From positions 1-64,000 of the forward strand of contig CAWUKT010000027.1 in NCBI GenBank assembly GCA_963923035.1: a stretch of DNA of 64,000 nucleotides, in the 5' to 3' direction. The notes under the pieces are model-generated. The model was not told where the DNA came from, ran no database searches, and was given only the letters and a program-made list of their open reading frames with translations. The DNA is from CAWUKT01 sp963923035. Its GTDB lineage: Bacteria > Bacteroidota > Bacteroidia > J057 > JADKCL01. Positions 7,646-16,267 of the stretch are shown piece after piece (within the stretch, counting starts at the first letter, position 1; every line of letters begins with the position of its first letter). The position numbers and the translations under genes are program-made.

Positions 7646-9511
7646 TTATCTTCCAATGTAAACCATGAGGACGGAGATGTCAGCCGGCGTGACGCCGCTG
7701 ATCCGGCTGGCCTGGCCCAAGCTGGTCGGCTTGCTCCGCGTCAACTTCTCTCGTCCCTCGTACGAGAGCGCTTTGATATTGTGGTAATTAAAATCCTGGG
7801 GCAAACGGATATCGTCGAGGCGAATCATTTTCTTCGCCAGTTCCCGTTCCTTCCGGATATAGCCCGCGTATTTCATTTGAATTTCCGCCTGTTCCCTCAC
7901 CTCTGCACTGAACTGCATCAGATCGGCTTTCAGCTCTTCATTGCAATTCATCAGGTGATTCAATCCAATCTTCGGCCGGGTGATGATGCTTTCAGCCTTG
8001 ACCTTTTGCTTCAATCCTTTCTGTCCGATGGATTCCAGGTGACCATTGATTTGTTCCGGCGCAATCGAAGTCTGGGCCAGCATCTTCTTGATCTGATTGA
8101 CCTGGGCTTCTTTTTCCTTTACCCGCGCCAAGCGATCGTCATCCGCCAATCCCAATCGATGGGACAATTCCGTCAGACGCAAATCCGCATTGTCTTGCCG
8201 CAACAAGATGCGGTATTCGGCCCGGCTGGTAAACATACGGTAAGGTTCTTCCGTGCCCTTGTTCACCAGGTCATCGATCAATACACCGATATAGGCTTGG
8301 TCCCGTTTGAGGATCAAGGGCTCCTCCTCACGGTTTTTCAGAGAAGCATTGATGCCCGCCATCATTCCCTGGCAGGCTGCTTCTTCATATCCAGTAGTCC
8401 CATTGATCTGCCCCGCAAAGAACAAACCTTCGATGAGATTCGTCTCCAGGGTCAATTTCAATTGGGTTGGCGGGAAGAAATCGTACTCGATGGCGTAGCC
8501 GGGACGGAACATCTTCACGTTCTCAAATCCGACGACTTTTCGAATGGCTTTGTATTGGACGTCTTCGGGGAGGGAAGAAGAAAAACCATTGACATAAACT
8601 TCAACGGTATTCCAGCCTTCGGGCTCGACGAAGAGTTGGTGGCGGTTCTTGTCGGCAAAGCGCACCAGCTTATCCTCAATGCTGGGACAATAACGGGGAC
8701 CAATACCCTGGATGCGTCCCTTGAACATGGGGCTCTTCTCAAATCCGGTCGCGAGAATTTCGTGGACTTCAGGATTTGTATAACCGATGTGGCAGGGGCG
8801 TTGTTGTTGGAGGGGCTGGGTGGTTTCGCTGAATGAAAACTTGGAAGGGTGCTCGTCGCCTTCCTGAAGCTCGAGCTTCGACCAATCAATGGTCCGTCCA
8901 TCGAGTCGGGGAGGAGTCCCGGTTTTCATACGGCCACTTTCGAATCCGTAGCTCTGCAATTGCTCGGTCAATCCCGTGGCAGCTTTTTCTCCGGCTCGGC
9001 CTCCACCAAACTGTTTCTCTCCGATGTGGATGAGTCCATTGAGGAAAGTTCCGTTCGTGAGGATCACAGTTTTTGCTGGAATGGTGAGGCCCATTCCCGT
9101 CTTGACTCCGGTGACCCGGCCATCTTTGACTTCGATTTCCCGTACCATTTCCTGCCAGAAGTCCAGGTTTTCGGTGGCTTCCAGCTTGAGGCGCCACGCC
9201 TCAGCAAAGCGCATCCGGTCGCTCTGCGCCCGCGGGCTCCACATGGCGGGGCCTTTGCTACGGTTGAGCATCCGAAACTGGATCATGGTTTCGTCGGTGA
9301 CGATTCCGGAGTAACCTCCCATTGCATCGACTTCCCGGACGAGCTGTCCCTTGGCGACGCCGCCCATGGCGGGATTGCAGGACATCTGCGCAATCGTGGT
9401 CATGTTCATGGTGACCAACAGCGTGCGCTGCCCCATATTGGCCGCAGCCGCAGCGGCCTCGCATCCAGCGTGGCCTCCACCTACTACTATGACATCATAC
9501 GTATCAAACAT
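7646..9511 (-). CDS. mnmG: tRNA uridine-5-carboxymethylaminomethyl modification enzyme MnmG
   Basis: 621 residues, the normal length. The FAD-dependent subunit that, with MnmE, installs the cmnm5 group on U34 of tRNAs reading NNA/NNG codons. The start at MFDTYDVIVVGGGHAG puts the dinucleotide-binding GxGxxG-type motif at the N terminus, as in all MnmG proteins. Also visible are the conserved CNPAMGGVAKG segment near residue 50, the PRYCPSIEDK motif, and the C-terminal helical MnmE/tRNA-binding region. mnmG (gidA) is classically close to the replication origin and parAB, which matches the parS-like sites just upstream of its start and the candidate oriC at 17.3-17.8 kb. Confidence 0.97.
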   Translation of the reverse strand: MFDTYDVIVVGGGHAGCEAAAAAANMGQRTLLVTMNMTTIAQMSCNPAMGGVAKGQLVREVDAMGGYSGIVTDETMIQFRMLNRSKGPAMWSPRAQSDRMRFAEAWRLKLEATENLDFWQEMVREIEVKDGRVTGVKTGMGLTIPAKTVILTNGTFLNGLIHIGEKQFGGGRAGEKAATGLTEQLQSYGFESGRMKTGTPPRLDGRTIDWSKLELQEGDEHPSKFSFSETTQPLQQQRPCHIGYTNPEVHEILATGFEKSPMFKGRIQGIGPRYCPSIEDKLVRFADKNRHQLFVEPEGWNTVEVYVNGFSSSLPEDVQYKAIRKVVGFENVKMFRPGYAIEYDFFPPTQLKLTLETNLIEGLFFAGQINGTTGYEEAACQGMMAGINASLKNREEEPLILKRDQAYIGVLIDDLVNKGTEEPYRMFTSRAEYRILLRQDNADLRLTELSHRLGLADDDRLARVKEKEAQVNQIKKMLAQTSIAPEQINGHLESIGQKGLKQKVKAESIITRPKIGLNHLMNCNEELKADLMQFSAEVREQAEIQMKYAGYIRKERELAKKMIRLDDIRLPQDFNYHNIKALSYEGREKLTRSKPTSLGQASRISGVTPADISVLMVYIGR

Positions 9512-9615
9512 GCTTTCGCGGATTCGAATTGATTTGAGCGCGGTACCAATAATTTTCCTTAGTGGCAAAGATACAAATACTGGGGAAAAACTGGTATGAA
9601 GGGACGAAATGGAAA

Positions 9616-9631
9616 TGTTCCACGTGGAACA
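9616..9631. other. parS-like ParB-binding site 1
   Basis: The perfect 16-bp palindrome TGTTCCACGTGGAACA matches the bacterial parS consensus TGTTNCACGTGNAACA at every fixed position. It lies between mnmG and ybeY, 36 bases from a second site. ParB would load here and spread, with ParA or SMC then segregating the origin region. The ParA/ParB genes are not in the window. Confidence 0.8.
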
Positions 9632-9636
9632 TATAT

Positions 9637-10092
9637 CTATTTCTTGAGTGACGTTCCACGTGGAACATCAAAGGTTCTTTTCGCAAGGGCTTCATCTTCC
9701 TTGGCCCGCATCTCCTCTGCCTTTTCTCCTTTGTCCTGAAACCCTACCAAGTGCAGTACTCCATGCACCATTACCCGACACAACTCATCCCATTCGTCCA
9801 GATTCCTCTCCTTGGCATTGTCACCTACCCGGTCAATGCTGATGAAGATATCGCTCATCAACGGGAAGCCCGGTTCGCTGAGGGGAAAAGTGATGATGTC
9901 AGTCAGGGTGTCATGGTCCAGGTGTTCTACATTGATCTCGTGGAGGTAATCGTCATCGCAGAAGATGTAGTTGATCTCTCCAATACTAGCTCCGTGGAAA
10001 GCCACTATATCAGAAATCCAGACCTTGTAAGGGTCTGGATTCTCTATTTCAAATTGAATTCCTTCAGAGAAAATATTAATGGGGATGTCCAT
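9637..10092 (-). CDS. ybeY: Endoribonuclease YbeY, 16S rRNA maturation
   Basis: 151 residues. A metal-dependent endoribonuclease needed for 16S rRNA 3'-end maturation and ribosome quality control. The signature is VMVHGVLHLVGFQDKG near residue 110. Two histidines of the H-x3-H core are present, but the third position of the usual HGxLHLxGYDH is shifted to Gln-Asp, a form I recall from other Bacteroidota YbeY proteins. The C terminus has a short charged tail that contains a parS-like site at DNA level. It is one base downstream of the RsbW-like ATPase gene on the same strand, so it is probably cotranscribed with it and the DUF4175 gene. Confidence 0.93.
   Translation of the reverse strand: MDIPINIFSEGIQFEIENPDPYKVWISDIVAFHGASIGEINYIFCDDDYLHEINVEHLDHDTLTDIITFPLSEPGFPLMSDIFISIDRVGDNAKERNLDEWDELCRVMVHGVLHLVGFQDKGEKAEEMRAKEDEALAKRTFDVPRGTSLKK
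9652..9667. other. parS-like ParB-binding site 2, inside ybeY 3' end
   Basis: CGTTCCACGTGGAACA has 15 of 16 positions of the perfect palindrome. It is read as codons for Val-Pro-Arg-Gly-Thr near the C terminus of YbeY, in the poorly conserved tail, so coding and site function coexist. It is spaced 36 bases centre to centre from site 1. Confidence 0.72.
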
Positions 10093-10093
10093 C

Positions 10094-10522
10094 TTAGATG
10101 TTGAAGATCATTTCGACTCGACGACCCTCATTCGTGAATTGGATTTCATCGGAGAGGTGTCGCATGAGGAATACGCCCCGGCCGCCTGGATTCGCGAGGT
10201 TCTCCGGAGCAGTAGGATCAGGAAGGGTATCCGGATCAAAGCCGGGACCATCGTCTTCCACTGCTACCATCAAGCGATAGGGGTTGACTGCTTCGCAGAC
10301 GATCTTTACGTCCTTCTCCTTGTCACCTTTGTTCCCATGGACGATGCCATTGTTCACGGCTTCGGTAATGGCGACCATTACGTTGCCATAGACATCGTCT
10401 TTGAAGTTCAGATGACTCCGAATTCCTTCGATAAACTCCTCCACCTGGAAGATATTATCGGGATCGCTTTTTATGACCAGTTCCTTAAACATTTGAGTGG
10501 AAGCAGGCATTTCGTTACTCAT
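10094..10522 (-). CDS. RsbW/SpoIIAB-like ATP-binding protein (anti-sigma type HATPase)
   Basis: 142 residues from the ATG at 10520-10522; an alternative ATG lies four codons upstream. The fold is a stand-alone HATPase_c_2 domain with the N box ITEAVNNGIVHGN, G1 box EDDGPGFDPD and G2 region NPGGRGVFLMRHLSD. Proteins like this bind ATP and act as serine kinases or anti-sigma/anti-anti-sigma switch partners. No anti-sigma antagonist or sigma factor is nearby. It sits between the DUF4175 gene (8-base overlap) and ybeY (1-base gap). Confidence 0.9.
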   Translation of the reverse strand: MSNEMPASTQMFKELVIKSDPDNIFQVEEFIEGIRSHLNFKDDVYGNVMVAITEAVNNGIVHGNKGDKEKDVKIVCEAVNPYRLMVAVEDDGPGFDPDTLPDPTAPENLANPGGRGVFLMRHLSDEIQFTNEGRRVEMIFNI

Positions 10523-13500
10523 TTGAGTCTTCAAGTAGTTTAAAATACTTTTCGATCAAGATAATAAAATCACTTGAATATTCAAGTTGATTGGACTTCA
10601 GCATCTCCTGCCGGAGTCGGTTTTTGTACTCTTCAATTTCGAGCTTATCGGGGCTCAAACGGTCCTCAGCGTTGCCCGTTTTGGACTTCCGCTTGTTCTC
10701 GAATTGCTCTTTCTCCCGAACACTCTTCATTGAATCGAGCAGTCTCTGAAGGATACGGCGTTGGCGCTTCATGGTTGCCTCAGTGAGCATCCTATTTTGC
10801 AATTCGTCCTCGGTATCCTTCATGTCCTTCATGATCTGGCTCATGTCGCCGAGACCATTCTCCCCGTCTTTCTGCAAGCCTTCGTGGGCCTCCTTCAATT
10901 GCTGCCGCAGCATCTCCTGCATCTTGGCCATTTGACCCAGCTTCTTTGGATCGAGGTTCTTCCCATCCATCATCTGCTGCATCATCTGATTCAGCTGTCC
11001 TTGCTGCTTGCCGATCTGCTGCATATTGGGACGATTGCCATTGGGCTTCTTGCACATGGACATGCCGCCCTTTTGGTTCTGCATCTGCTGCTGCATCTGC
11101 TCCATGACATCCGTAAGCATATTGGCCAGGTTGTTGATGCTGGTCATGCTCTGGTGCTGGCTGGACGCACTCCGCGGAATCTGCTTCCCGTCGAGCCACT
11201 TGCGCGATTGCTTCATGGATTGGATGATCGTATTGCTTTCGTCGGTGACGAACTTCTGAATTTGGAAGACCCGCTTGGCCAGTTCGTCCAAGCTGTCCTT
11301 CACCATGTACATATCGTCCAGCAATTGCTTCTGGTCGATTTCCTTCTCGAAAAGCACCGGATCATTAGAACGCAGCTCGGCAACTTCATCCCGCAAGTCT
11401 TCTTGGCGGAAAGAGAGCTTCAATAGGTTTTCCAACAGGTCCCGAAGATCGTCCAGGTTTTCCTGGTCTTGTTCTTGTTGACCTTGCTGCATCATATCCT
11501 GCAACTGCTCTTGCATCTCCTGCATTTTCTGCTCCGAATTCTTCTGTGACTCATCAGCCCCCTTCTTGTCTTTCTGCTCCATCTGATCACTGGAATTCTG
11601 CATCTCATCCTGTGTATCCTGAGCATCCTGCTTCAGATCCTCCATCTCCTCTTCATTCGGCGTCTGCGTATCTTTCTTCATCTCGGCCAACTTGTCCAGT
11701 TCCTCCTGAAGGTCCTTCATTTCCTCGCTCAACTTCTCCTGCTTCTCGGCCAATTTGTCCATGGCCTCTTCATCATTCTTCTTCGTCTCGTTCAGCTTCT
11801 CATTGAGCATCTTCTGCTGCTCCTCCATGTTCTCCAACTTCTGAACCAATTCTTCCGTCTTCTGATCGACTTCCAATTGCTTCAGCAATTCCATGGTCCG
11901 CTCAAGTGCCTTTTCCAGATCTTCTTGATTGAACTCGGCCTGCTCCATCATATCCTTGAGCTGCTGCTGATTCATCTCATCCATCTGCTCTTCCATCTTC
12001 CGCATGTACTCGTTCAACTTCTCGTTGTTGAGTTTGTCCATCAACTCGTTCAGCTGCTCGTATTTTTCGAGGGTCCGCTCAGTGACCATCTCACTGTTCT
12101 GGAGGTTCTCCTTGTTCTCTTCAAACTTGTCCTGCACTTCCTGGACCCGCTCCATGACGCTCTTGTGCTTCTCCGCCATTTGCTGGAGTTCCTTCTTGTC
12201 GTCATAGCTCAGGTTCTTTTGCTCCAGCATCTTCTCCTGGAACTTGTCCAAGGTATTCTTAATGTCTTCAACGTCGTTGATGATCTCGTCGAGTTCTTCT
12301 TCAATGTCTTCCTGGGCTTCTTCGACCTCTTCAAATTTCTCGTTGATGCTGGGATAATTGACCCGGAAAATGGAGGAGGTACTGGCTTTGGGCCCGGCGA
12401 CAAAGTCGTTGTCCCAAACCTTCACGTAGTATTCAATAATGTCGCCTTCTTCCATGCCGAGGGTCATCAAGTCAACTTCCAGCGCTTTTTGCTGGAGCAG
12501 CTGCCGGGGATCAACTTTCAGATTGATGTTCTGGTACTTGGGACCCACCTTGTTGTCGGCGGGGCTCTTGGAGAAGCGGTAGAACAATTGAAGGTTGCTG
12601 AATCCGTAATCGTCGCTGATTTCGAAATTCAGCGGCATGAACAAGGTATAATCCGCCAGGAATTCCTGGGGATTGTTCACATAGACACTTGGATGACGAT
12701 CTTGTACCACGTCGATCTGGTACCGTACCGTGTCAATGTTGGAGATATTTCGTTTGGATTTCAGGGAAATGTAGTAGCGTTCATTTTCCAGAATCTGCTT
12801 TTCCCGGATGTATTTATTTTCTTCACCAACTCCCTGGAAATCAGCTGTATCACTACCATAATAGCGAGCTTCCTGGATGGATCCTTCCGTTTCTAAAATC
12901 CACTTGGCTTCACTTCCTCGAAGGAGCTTGAAGTCACCAATATTGTTGGCTAAAGTATCGTTGGGCATGCCAGTATAACCAGGGTAGTCAATCACAACTT
13001 TAAAGTCCCGAATCGAGGGCCGTTCCAGGACATCAGTCGCGAATTTATCCGACTTAACTTCCTCATTTCCAATATAATAATTGAAATCTTCCTTCACATT
13101 GTTGATCTCGTACACGAACTGATCACCGCGGAGCTTGTCCATCGGATAGTTGATGTAATCGTCTTCGCTGGCCTTCTTGATGTAGAGGTACAAATCGGCG
13201 GGCAGTTCATCCCCGTCGACATTGGCTTCCAGAACCAGGTTGTCCCCGGCGATGACTTCATCCGAATGGTTTCCAATGGAGATTTGGAAGGGGGGAGGGG
13301 GGAGGAATTCTTCGTTGAAATTGACGAGCCGCTTGGTACCATTCTTGAGCACGTCGGGGTTGATGAACCAGAGGAGGAGGAACAACAATGCAGGCACCGC
13401 GAGGTAGCAGGCGTATTTCCAGTTCAGGTTGAGGTTGATGGCCCGGGAAAATTTGATCGGCGCCAGTTCACTCGTTTTCTTCTCAATTGCTGCAATCGCC

Positions 13501-13877
13501 AAGCTGTTGTCCATGGCAGAACTTTCGCCCCGGAGTTCCAACAGGTTGATGAGCTTGTCATCAATCTCTGGAAAGTGCTTCCGAACCAATTCCGCAATCT
13601 GTCGATCGCTGATTGGTTTCGAAACATTGAACAGCTTCGACAATGGCCAAGCTACGTAATATCCGAAGACGCCAATGAAGACAATCCCCAGCGCGAGGAT
13701 CATTCCGGTTCGTACGCTGGAGGCAAAGCCCAACAAGCCTTCGCCAGTTACGTACAGAAACAAAATTGACGTGACGATCAAGGCCAGACCAATTCCTCCC
13801 CGGATGATCTGGTTGATATAATACTTCCGCCGGTACTCGCGGATATGATTGAGTAATTGATTCTCTGATTGATGCAT
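10515..13877 (-). CDS. DUF4175-family large membrane coiled-coil protein
   Basis: 1120 residues. Two hydrophobic segments lie within residues 25-80 and a third near 152-172, followed by an extracytoplasmic beta-rich part (about 185-510), then a very long Glu/Gln/Met/Lys-rich coiled coil (about 515-1000), and a charged helical tail. The match is to the DUF4175 family, widespread in Bacteroidota and Alphaproteobacteria, whose function is unknown. The coiled coil, with abundant QQ and MEEQM-type heptads, predicts oligomerisation or a filament-like stalk. It is the first gene of a probable operon with the RsbW-like ATPase and ybeY. Its 3' end overlaps the ATPase start by 8 bases. Confidence 0.88.
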   Translation of the reverse strand: MHQSENQLLNHIREYRRKYYINQIIRGGIGLALIVTSILFLYVTGEGLLGFASSVRTGMILALGIVFIGVFGYYVAWPLSKLFNVSKPISDRQIAELVRKHFPEIDDKLINLLELRGESSAMDNSLAIAAIEKKTSELAPIKFSRAINLNLNWKYACYLAVPALLFLLLWFINPDVLKNGTKRLVNFNEEFLPPPPFQISIGNHSDEVIAGDNLVLEANVDGDELPADLYLYIKKASEDDYINYPMDKLRGDQFVYEINNVKEDFNYYIGNEEVKSDKFATDVLERPSIRDFKVVIDYPGYTGMPNDTLANNIGDFKLLRGSEAKWILETEGSIQEARYYGSDTADFQGVGEENKYIREKQILENERYYISLKSKRNISNIDTVRYQIDVVQDRHPSVYVNNPQEFLADYTLFMPLNFEISDDYGFSNLQLFYRFSKSPADNKVGPKYQNINLKVDPRQLLQQKALEVDLMTLGMEEGDIIEYYVKVWDNDFVAGPKASTSSIFRVNYPSINEKFEEVEEAQEDIEEELDEIINDVEDIKNTLDKFQEKMLEQKNLSYDDKKELQQMAEKHKSVMERVQEVQDKFEENKENLQNSEMVTERTLEKYEQLNELMDKLNNEKLNEYMRKMEEQMDEMNQQQLKDMMEQAEFNQEDLEKALERTMELLKQLEVDQKTEELVQKLENMEEQQKMLNEKLNETKKNDEEAMDKLAEKQEKLSEEMKDLQEELDKLAEMKKDTQTPNEEEMEDLKQDAQDTQDEMQNSSDQMEQKDKKGADESQKNSEQKMQEMQEQLQDMMQQGQQEQDQENLDDLRDLLENLLKLSFRQEDLRDEVAELRSNDPVLFEKEIDQKQLLDDMYMVKDSLDELAKRVFQIQKFVTDESNTIIQSMKQSRKWLDGKQIPRSASSQHQSMTSINNLANMLTDVMEQMQQQMQNQKGGMSMCKKPNGNRPNMQQIGKQQGQLNQMMQQMMDGKNLDPKKLGQMAKMQEMLRQQLKEAHEGLQKDGENGLGDMSQIMKDMKDTEDELQNRMLTEATMKRQRRILQRLLDSMKSVREKEQFENKRKSKTGNAEDRLSPDKLEIEEYKNRLRQEMLKSNQLEYSSDFIILIEKYFKLLEDSNE

Positions 13878-14036
13878 CAGTTCCTTTTTCTTTTCGAACG
13901 ATCCAAAGGCCCAACTCAGTACTTTTTCAGCATCCTTCCATTTCTTTCAGGACGTACTCGGAGCATTTATTGAAATTCGACAAAAAGCGTCGTTTTTTCA
14001 ATCCCCAATCTGTGGATTCTTCTGCCAGCCACCGAC

Positions 14037-14327
14037 CTAATGTTCGGCCTGTCTTCCAAACAGCACCTCGATGAAAATCAGGTTCCGTTTTCCCACCATG
14101 ATGCGGGCGATGCCACCCAGGCTCAGGATTAGCGTCAATACCATCAAAATGTCACCGTAGTAGATCGCGCTGATGGTTCCGGAAAAGATGGGCCAGGGTC
14201 CGATGAGCGGATTCCAACCGAAGAAGGTCAGGCAAAACAGATCGAGTAAGAGGCAAAAAAATAGGAAAATGATTCCGCTGGTCAGCAGCAGATACACCCA
14301 TCTCACTATTTCGATGACAATTTTCAC
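14037..14327 (-). CDS. Small integral membrane protein, unknown
   Basis: 96 residues with two clear hydrophobic segments (about 10-37 and 58-75) and little else. No family is recognised. It overlaps the 3' end of the exodeoxyribonuclease gene by four bases (ATGA), which supports a real translated gene coupled to its upstream neighbour. The 160 bases between its stop and the next gene show no obvious signal. Confidence 0.65.
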   Translation of the reverse strand: MKIVIEIVRWVYLLLTSGIIFLFFCLLLDLFCLTFFGWNPLIGPWPIFSGTISAIYYGDILMVLTLILSLGGIARIMVGKRNLIFIEVLFGRQAEH

Positions 14328-15094
14328 AGGTCAAGTATCAGCTCCAAGGCAGCGTGATCAGAATGCTGATCGTCCTTGTAGATCTTCGTTGCTTTCAATT
14401 TTCCGGCCAGGCTGTCCGACACCATGTTGTAATCGATCCGCCAACCTTTGTTACGTTCCCGCGACCGAGCGCGGTACGACCACCAAGTATATTGATTGGC
14501 TTCCTCATTCAAGGCCCGAAAGCTGTCGGTGAAACCGAGCTTCAAAAAGTCGGTGACCCATTGCCGCTCGTGGGGGAGAAAACCCGATGATTTCTTATTG
14601 GAAACGGGATCGTGGATATCGATGGCCTTGTGGACAATGTTGTAGTCACCGGAGATGACCAGATTGGGAATGTCTTGTTTGAGCTCCCGGATATAGGCGT
14701 GAAAATCAACGAGGAAAACATCCTTGAAGGCCTGGCGCTCGTCTCCGCTACTCCCACTCGGAAGGTAGAGGCTGATGACAGAATAGTCATTGAAGTCCAC
14801 CCGAATGACACGACCTTCACGGTCGTACTGTTCCATGCCGCAGCCGATTTCCACGTGTTTCGGTTCTTCCTTGGCCCAAATCGCGACCCCGCTGTATCCC
14901 TTCTTCTCGGCCGAATGCCAAAATCCATGATACCCAGCCGGCGCAAACAGTTCCTTCTTCACATCTTCTGGCCGGGCCTTCGTTTCCTGAATGCACACGA
15001 CATCCGGATTAACGCGGTCCAGCCATTCGAGCAGACCTTTGCGCTCCGCCGCCCGAATTCCATTCACGTTGTAACTGACGATTGACTTGGCCAT
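14324..15094 (-). CDS. xth: Exodeoxyribonuclease III (AP endonuclease)
   Basis: 256 residues from the ATG at 15092-15094 (MAKSIVSYNVNGIRAA). It removes damaged 3' ends and cleaves abasic sites in base-excision repair, in the cytoplasm. Endonuclease/exonuclease/phosphatase fold motifs are all present: SYNVNGIR, IQETKA (metal-binding Glu), GDYNIVH (catalytic Asp and Asn) and SDHAAL (Asp-His). The start chosen lies two bases downstream of the thiL stop; the longer frame would overlap it. It is in a minus-strand run with thiL upstream and a small membrane protein downstream. Confidence 0.95.
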   Translation of the reverse strand: MAKSIVSYNVNGIRAAERKGLLEWLDRVNPDVVCIQETKARPEDVKKELFAPAGYHGFWHSAEKKGYSGVAIWAKEEPKHVEIGCGMEQYDREGRVIRVDFNDYSVISLYLPSGSSGDERQAFKDVFLVDFHAYIRELKQDIPNLVISGDYNIVHKAIDIHDPVSNKKSSGFLPHERQWVTDFLKLGFTDSFRALNEEANQYTWWSYRARSRERNKGWRIDYNMVSDSLAGKLKATKIYKDDQHSDHAALELILDL

Positions 15095-15096
15095 GC

Positions 15097-16146
15097 TTAT
15101 TGTTCGTCTTTGAAATGGTTCCAACCTTGGGCAGTCAACGGAGCTGTTGATCCATCGACCATCTGCAAGAAAGCACTTTCACCTTCAGCGCCCATGTGAC
15201 CGATGATCTGGATACCACGGAAACTGTTCAACACATCGAAGTCTTCCAACTTCGCGGTGAACAACAATTCATAATCTTCGCCGCCATTCAATCCCATCGT
15301 CAATCCCGGCAAGTTAAACTCTTCCGCGACCTTGACCGTCTCGTGGTCCAGGATGATTTTGTCTTGGTAGATCGTTGCGCCCAATCCGCTCTGCCGACAA
15401 AGGTGGTTGACTTCGCTGGCCAATCCATCGCTCACGTCGATCATCGACGTGGGCCGAACACCCGCCTTGGCCAGCTCAGCGATAATATCTTTCCGGGCCT
15501 CCGGCTTCAGCTGCCTTCCCACCACGTAATCGAATCCCGCCAGGTCTGGCTGCATGTTCGGATTTTTCAGGAAAACTGCCTTCTCGCGCTTCAGCACCTG
15601 CAATCCGGCATAGGCCGAACCAACATCGCCGGTCAAGCAGATCAGATCGTTATGCTTGGAGCCGGAACGGTAGACGACGTCTTCTTCCTTCGCCGAGCCG
15701 ATGGCGGTGACGGAAATCCCCAATCCAGCTTGGCTGCTCGAGGTATCGCCACCGAGCAAATCGACACCGTAGGTTTCGCAGGCTTTGTGAATCCCAGCGT
15801 ACAGCGCGTCGATGGCCTCGACCGTGAAGCGATTGCTCATCGCGATGGACACCGTCACGCCGAAAGGCTTGGCATTCATCGCGTAGATGTCGCTGAGGTT
15901 CACGACCACGGATTTGTACCCGACGTGTTGCAGCGGGGCGTAGCTCAAATCGAAGTGCACCCCTTCCATCAGCAGGTCGGTGCTGACCACGTGGACCAAT
16001 CCGTTGCCGACCCGGTACACTGCAGCGTCGTCACCCACGCCCTTCAGGACATCGGCATTCTTCACTTCGAAATCTCGGGTAACATGCTCGATCAACTTGA
16101 ACTCGCCAAGCTGATCCACGGGGGTCAGGTCTTGCTCATCAAACAT
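15097..16146 (-). CDS. thiL: Thiamine-monophosphate kinase
   Basis: 349 residues. It phosphorylates thiamine monophosphate to the active cofactor thiamine diphosphate using ATP. Motifs in order: GVGDDAAV, STDLLMEGVHFD, NLSDIYAMNAKP, LLGGDTSSS, LTGDVGSAYAGL, MIDVSDGLASE and NGGEDYELLFT, all diagnostic of ThiL. No other thiamine gene is nearby. It is the upstream partner of xth. Confidence 0.96.
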   Translation of the reverse strand: MFDEQDLTPVDQLGEFKLIEHVTRDFEVKNADVLKGVGDDAAVYRVGNGLVHVVSTDLLMEGVHFDLSYAPLQHVGYKSVVVNLSDIYAMNAKPFGVTVSIAMSNRFTVEAIDALYAGIHKACETYGVDLLGGDTSSSQAGLGISVTAIGSAKEEDVVYRSGSKHNDLICLTGDVGSAYAGLQVLKREKAVFLKNPNMQPDLAGFDYVVGRQLKPEARKDIIAELAKAGVRPTSMIDVSDGLASEVNHLCRQSGLGATIYQDKIILDHETVKVAEEFNLPGLTMGLNGGEDYELLFTAKLEDFDVLNSFRGIQIIGHMGAEGESAFLQMVDGSTAPLTAQGWNHFKDEQ

Positions 16147-16267
16147 TGGACAAAATTAGGTCAGAATTCTCGTCGGAAAAAGATTTGTGGGAACATCGAA
16201 AAACAATCCACAGCCGAGCAGATATTTTCCACGTTTTTGAAATTCCCAGTGTGAATAAACTGTAAAC

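Noticed and set aside
11877..12896. Plus-strand open frame of about 339 codons, Leu/Phe/Val-rich
   Set aside because: It is the shadow of the Gln/Glu/Lys-rich coiled coil of the DUF4175 gene, whose antisense reads as hydrophobic residues.
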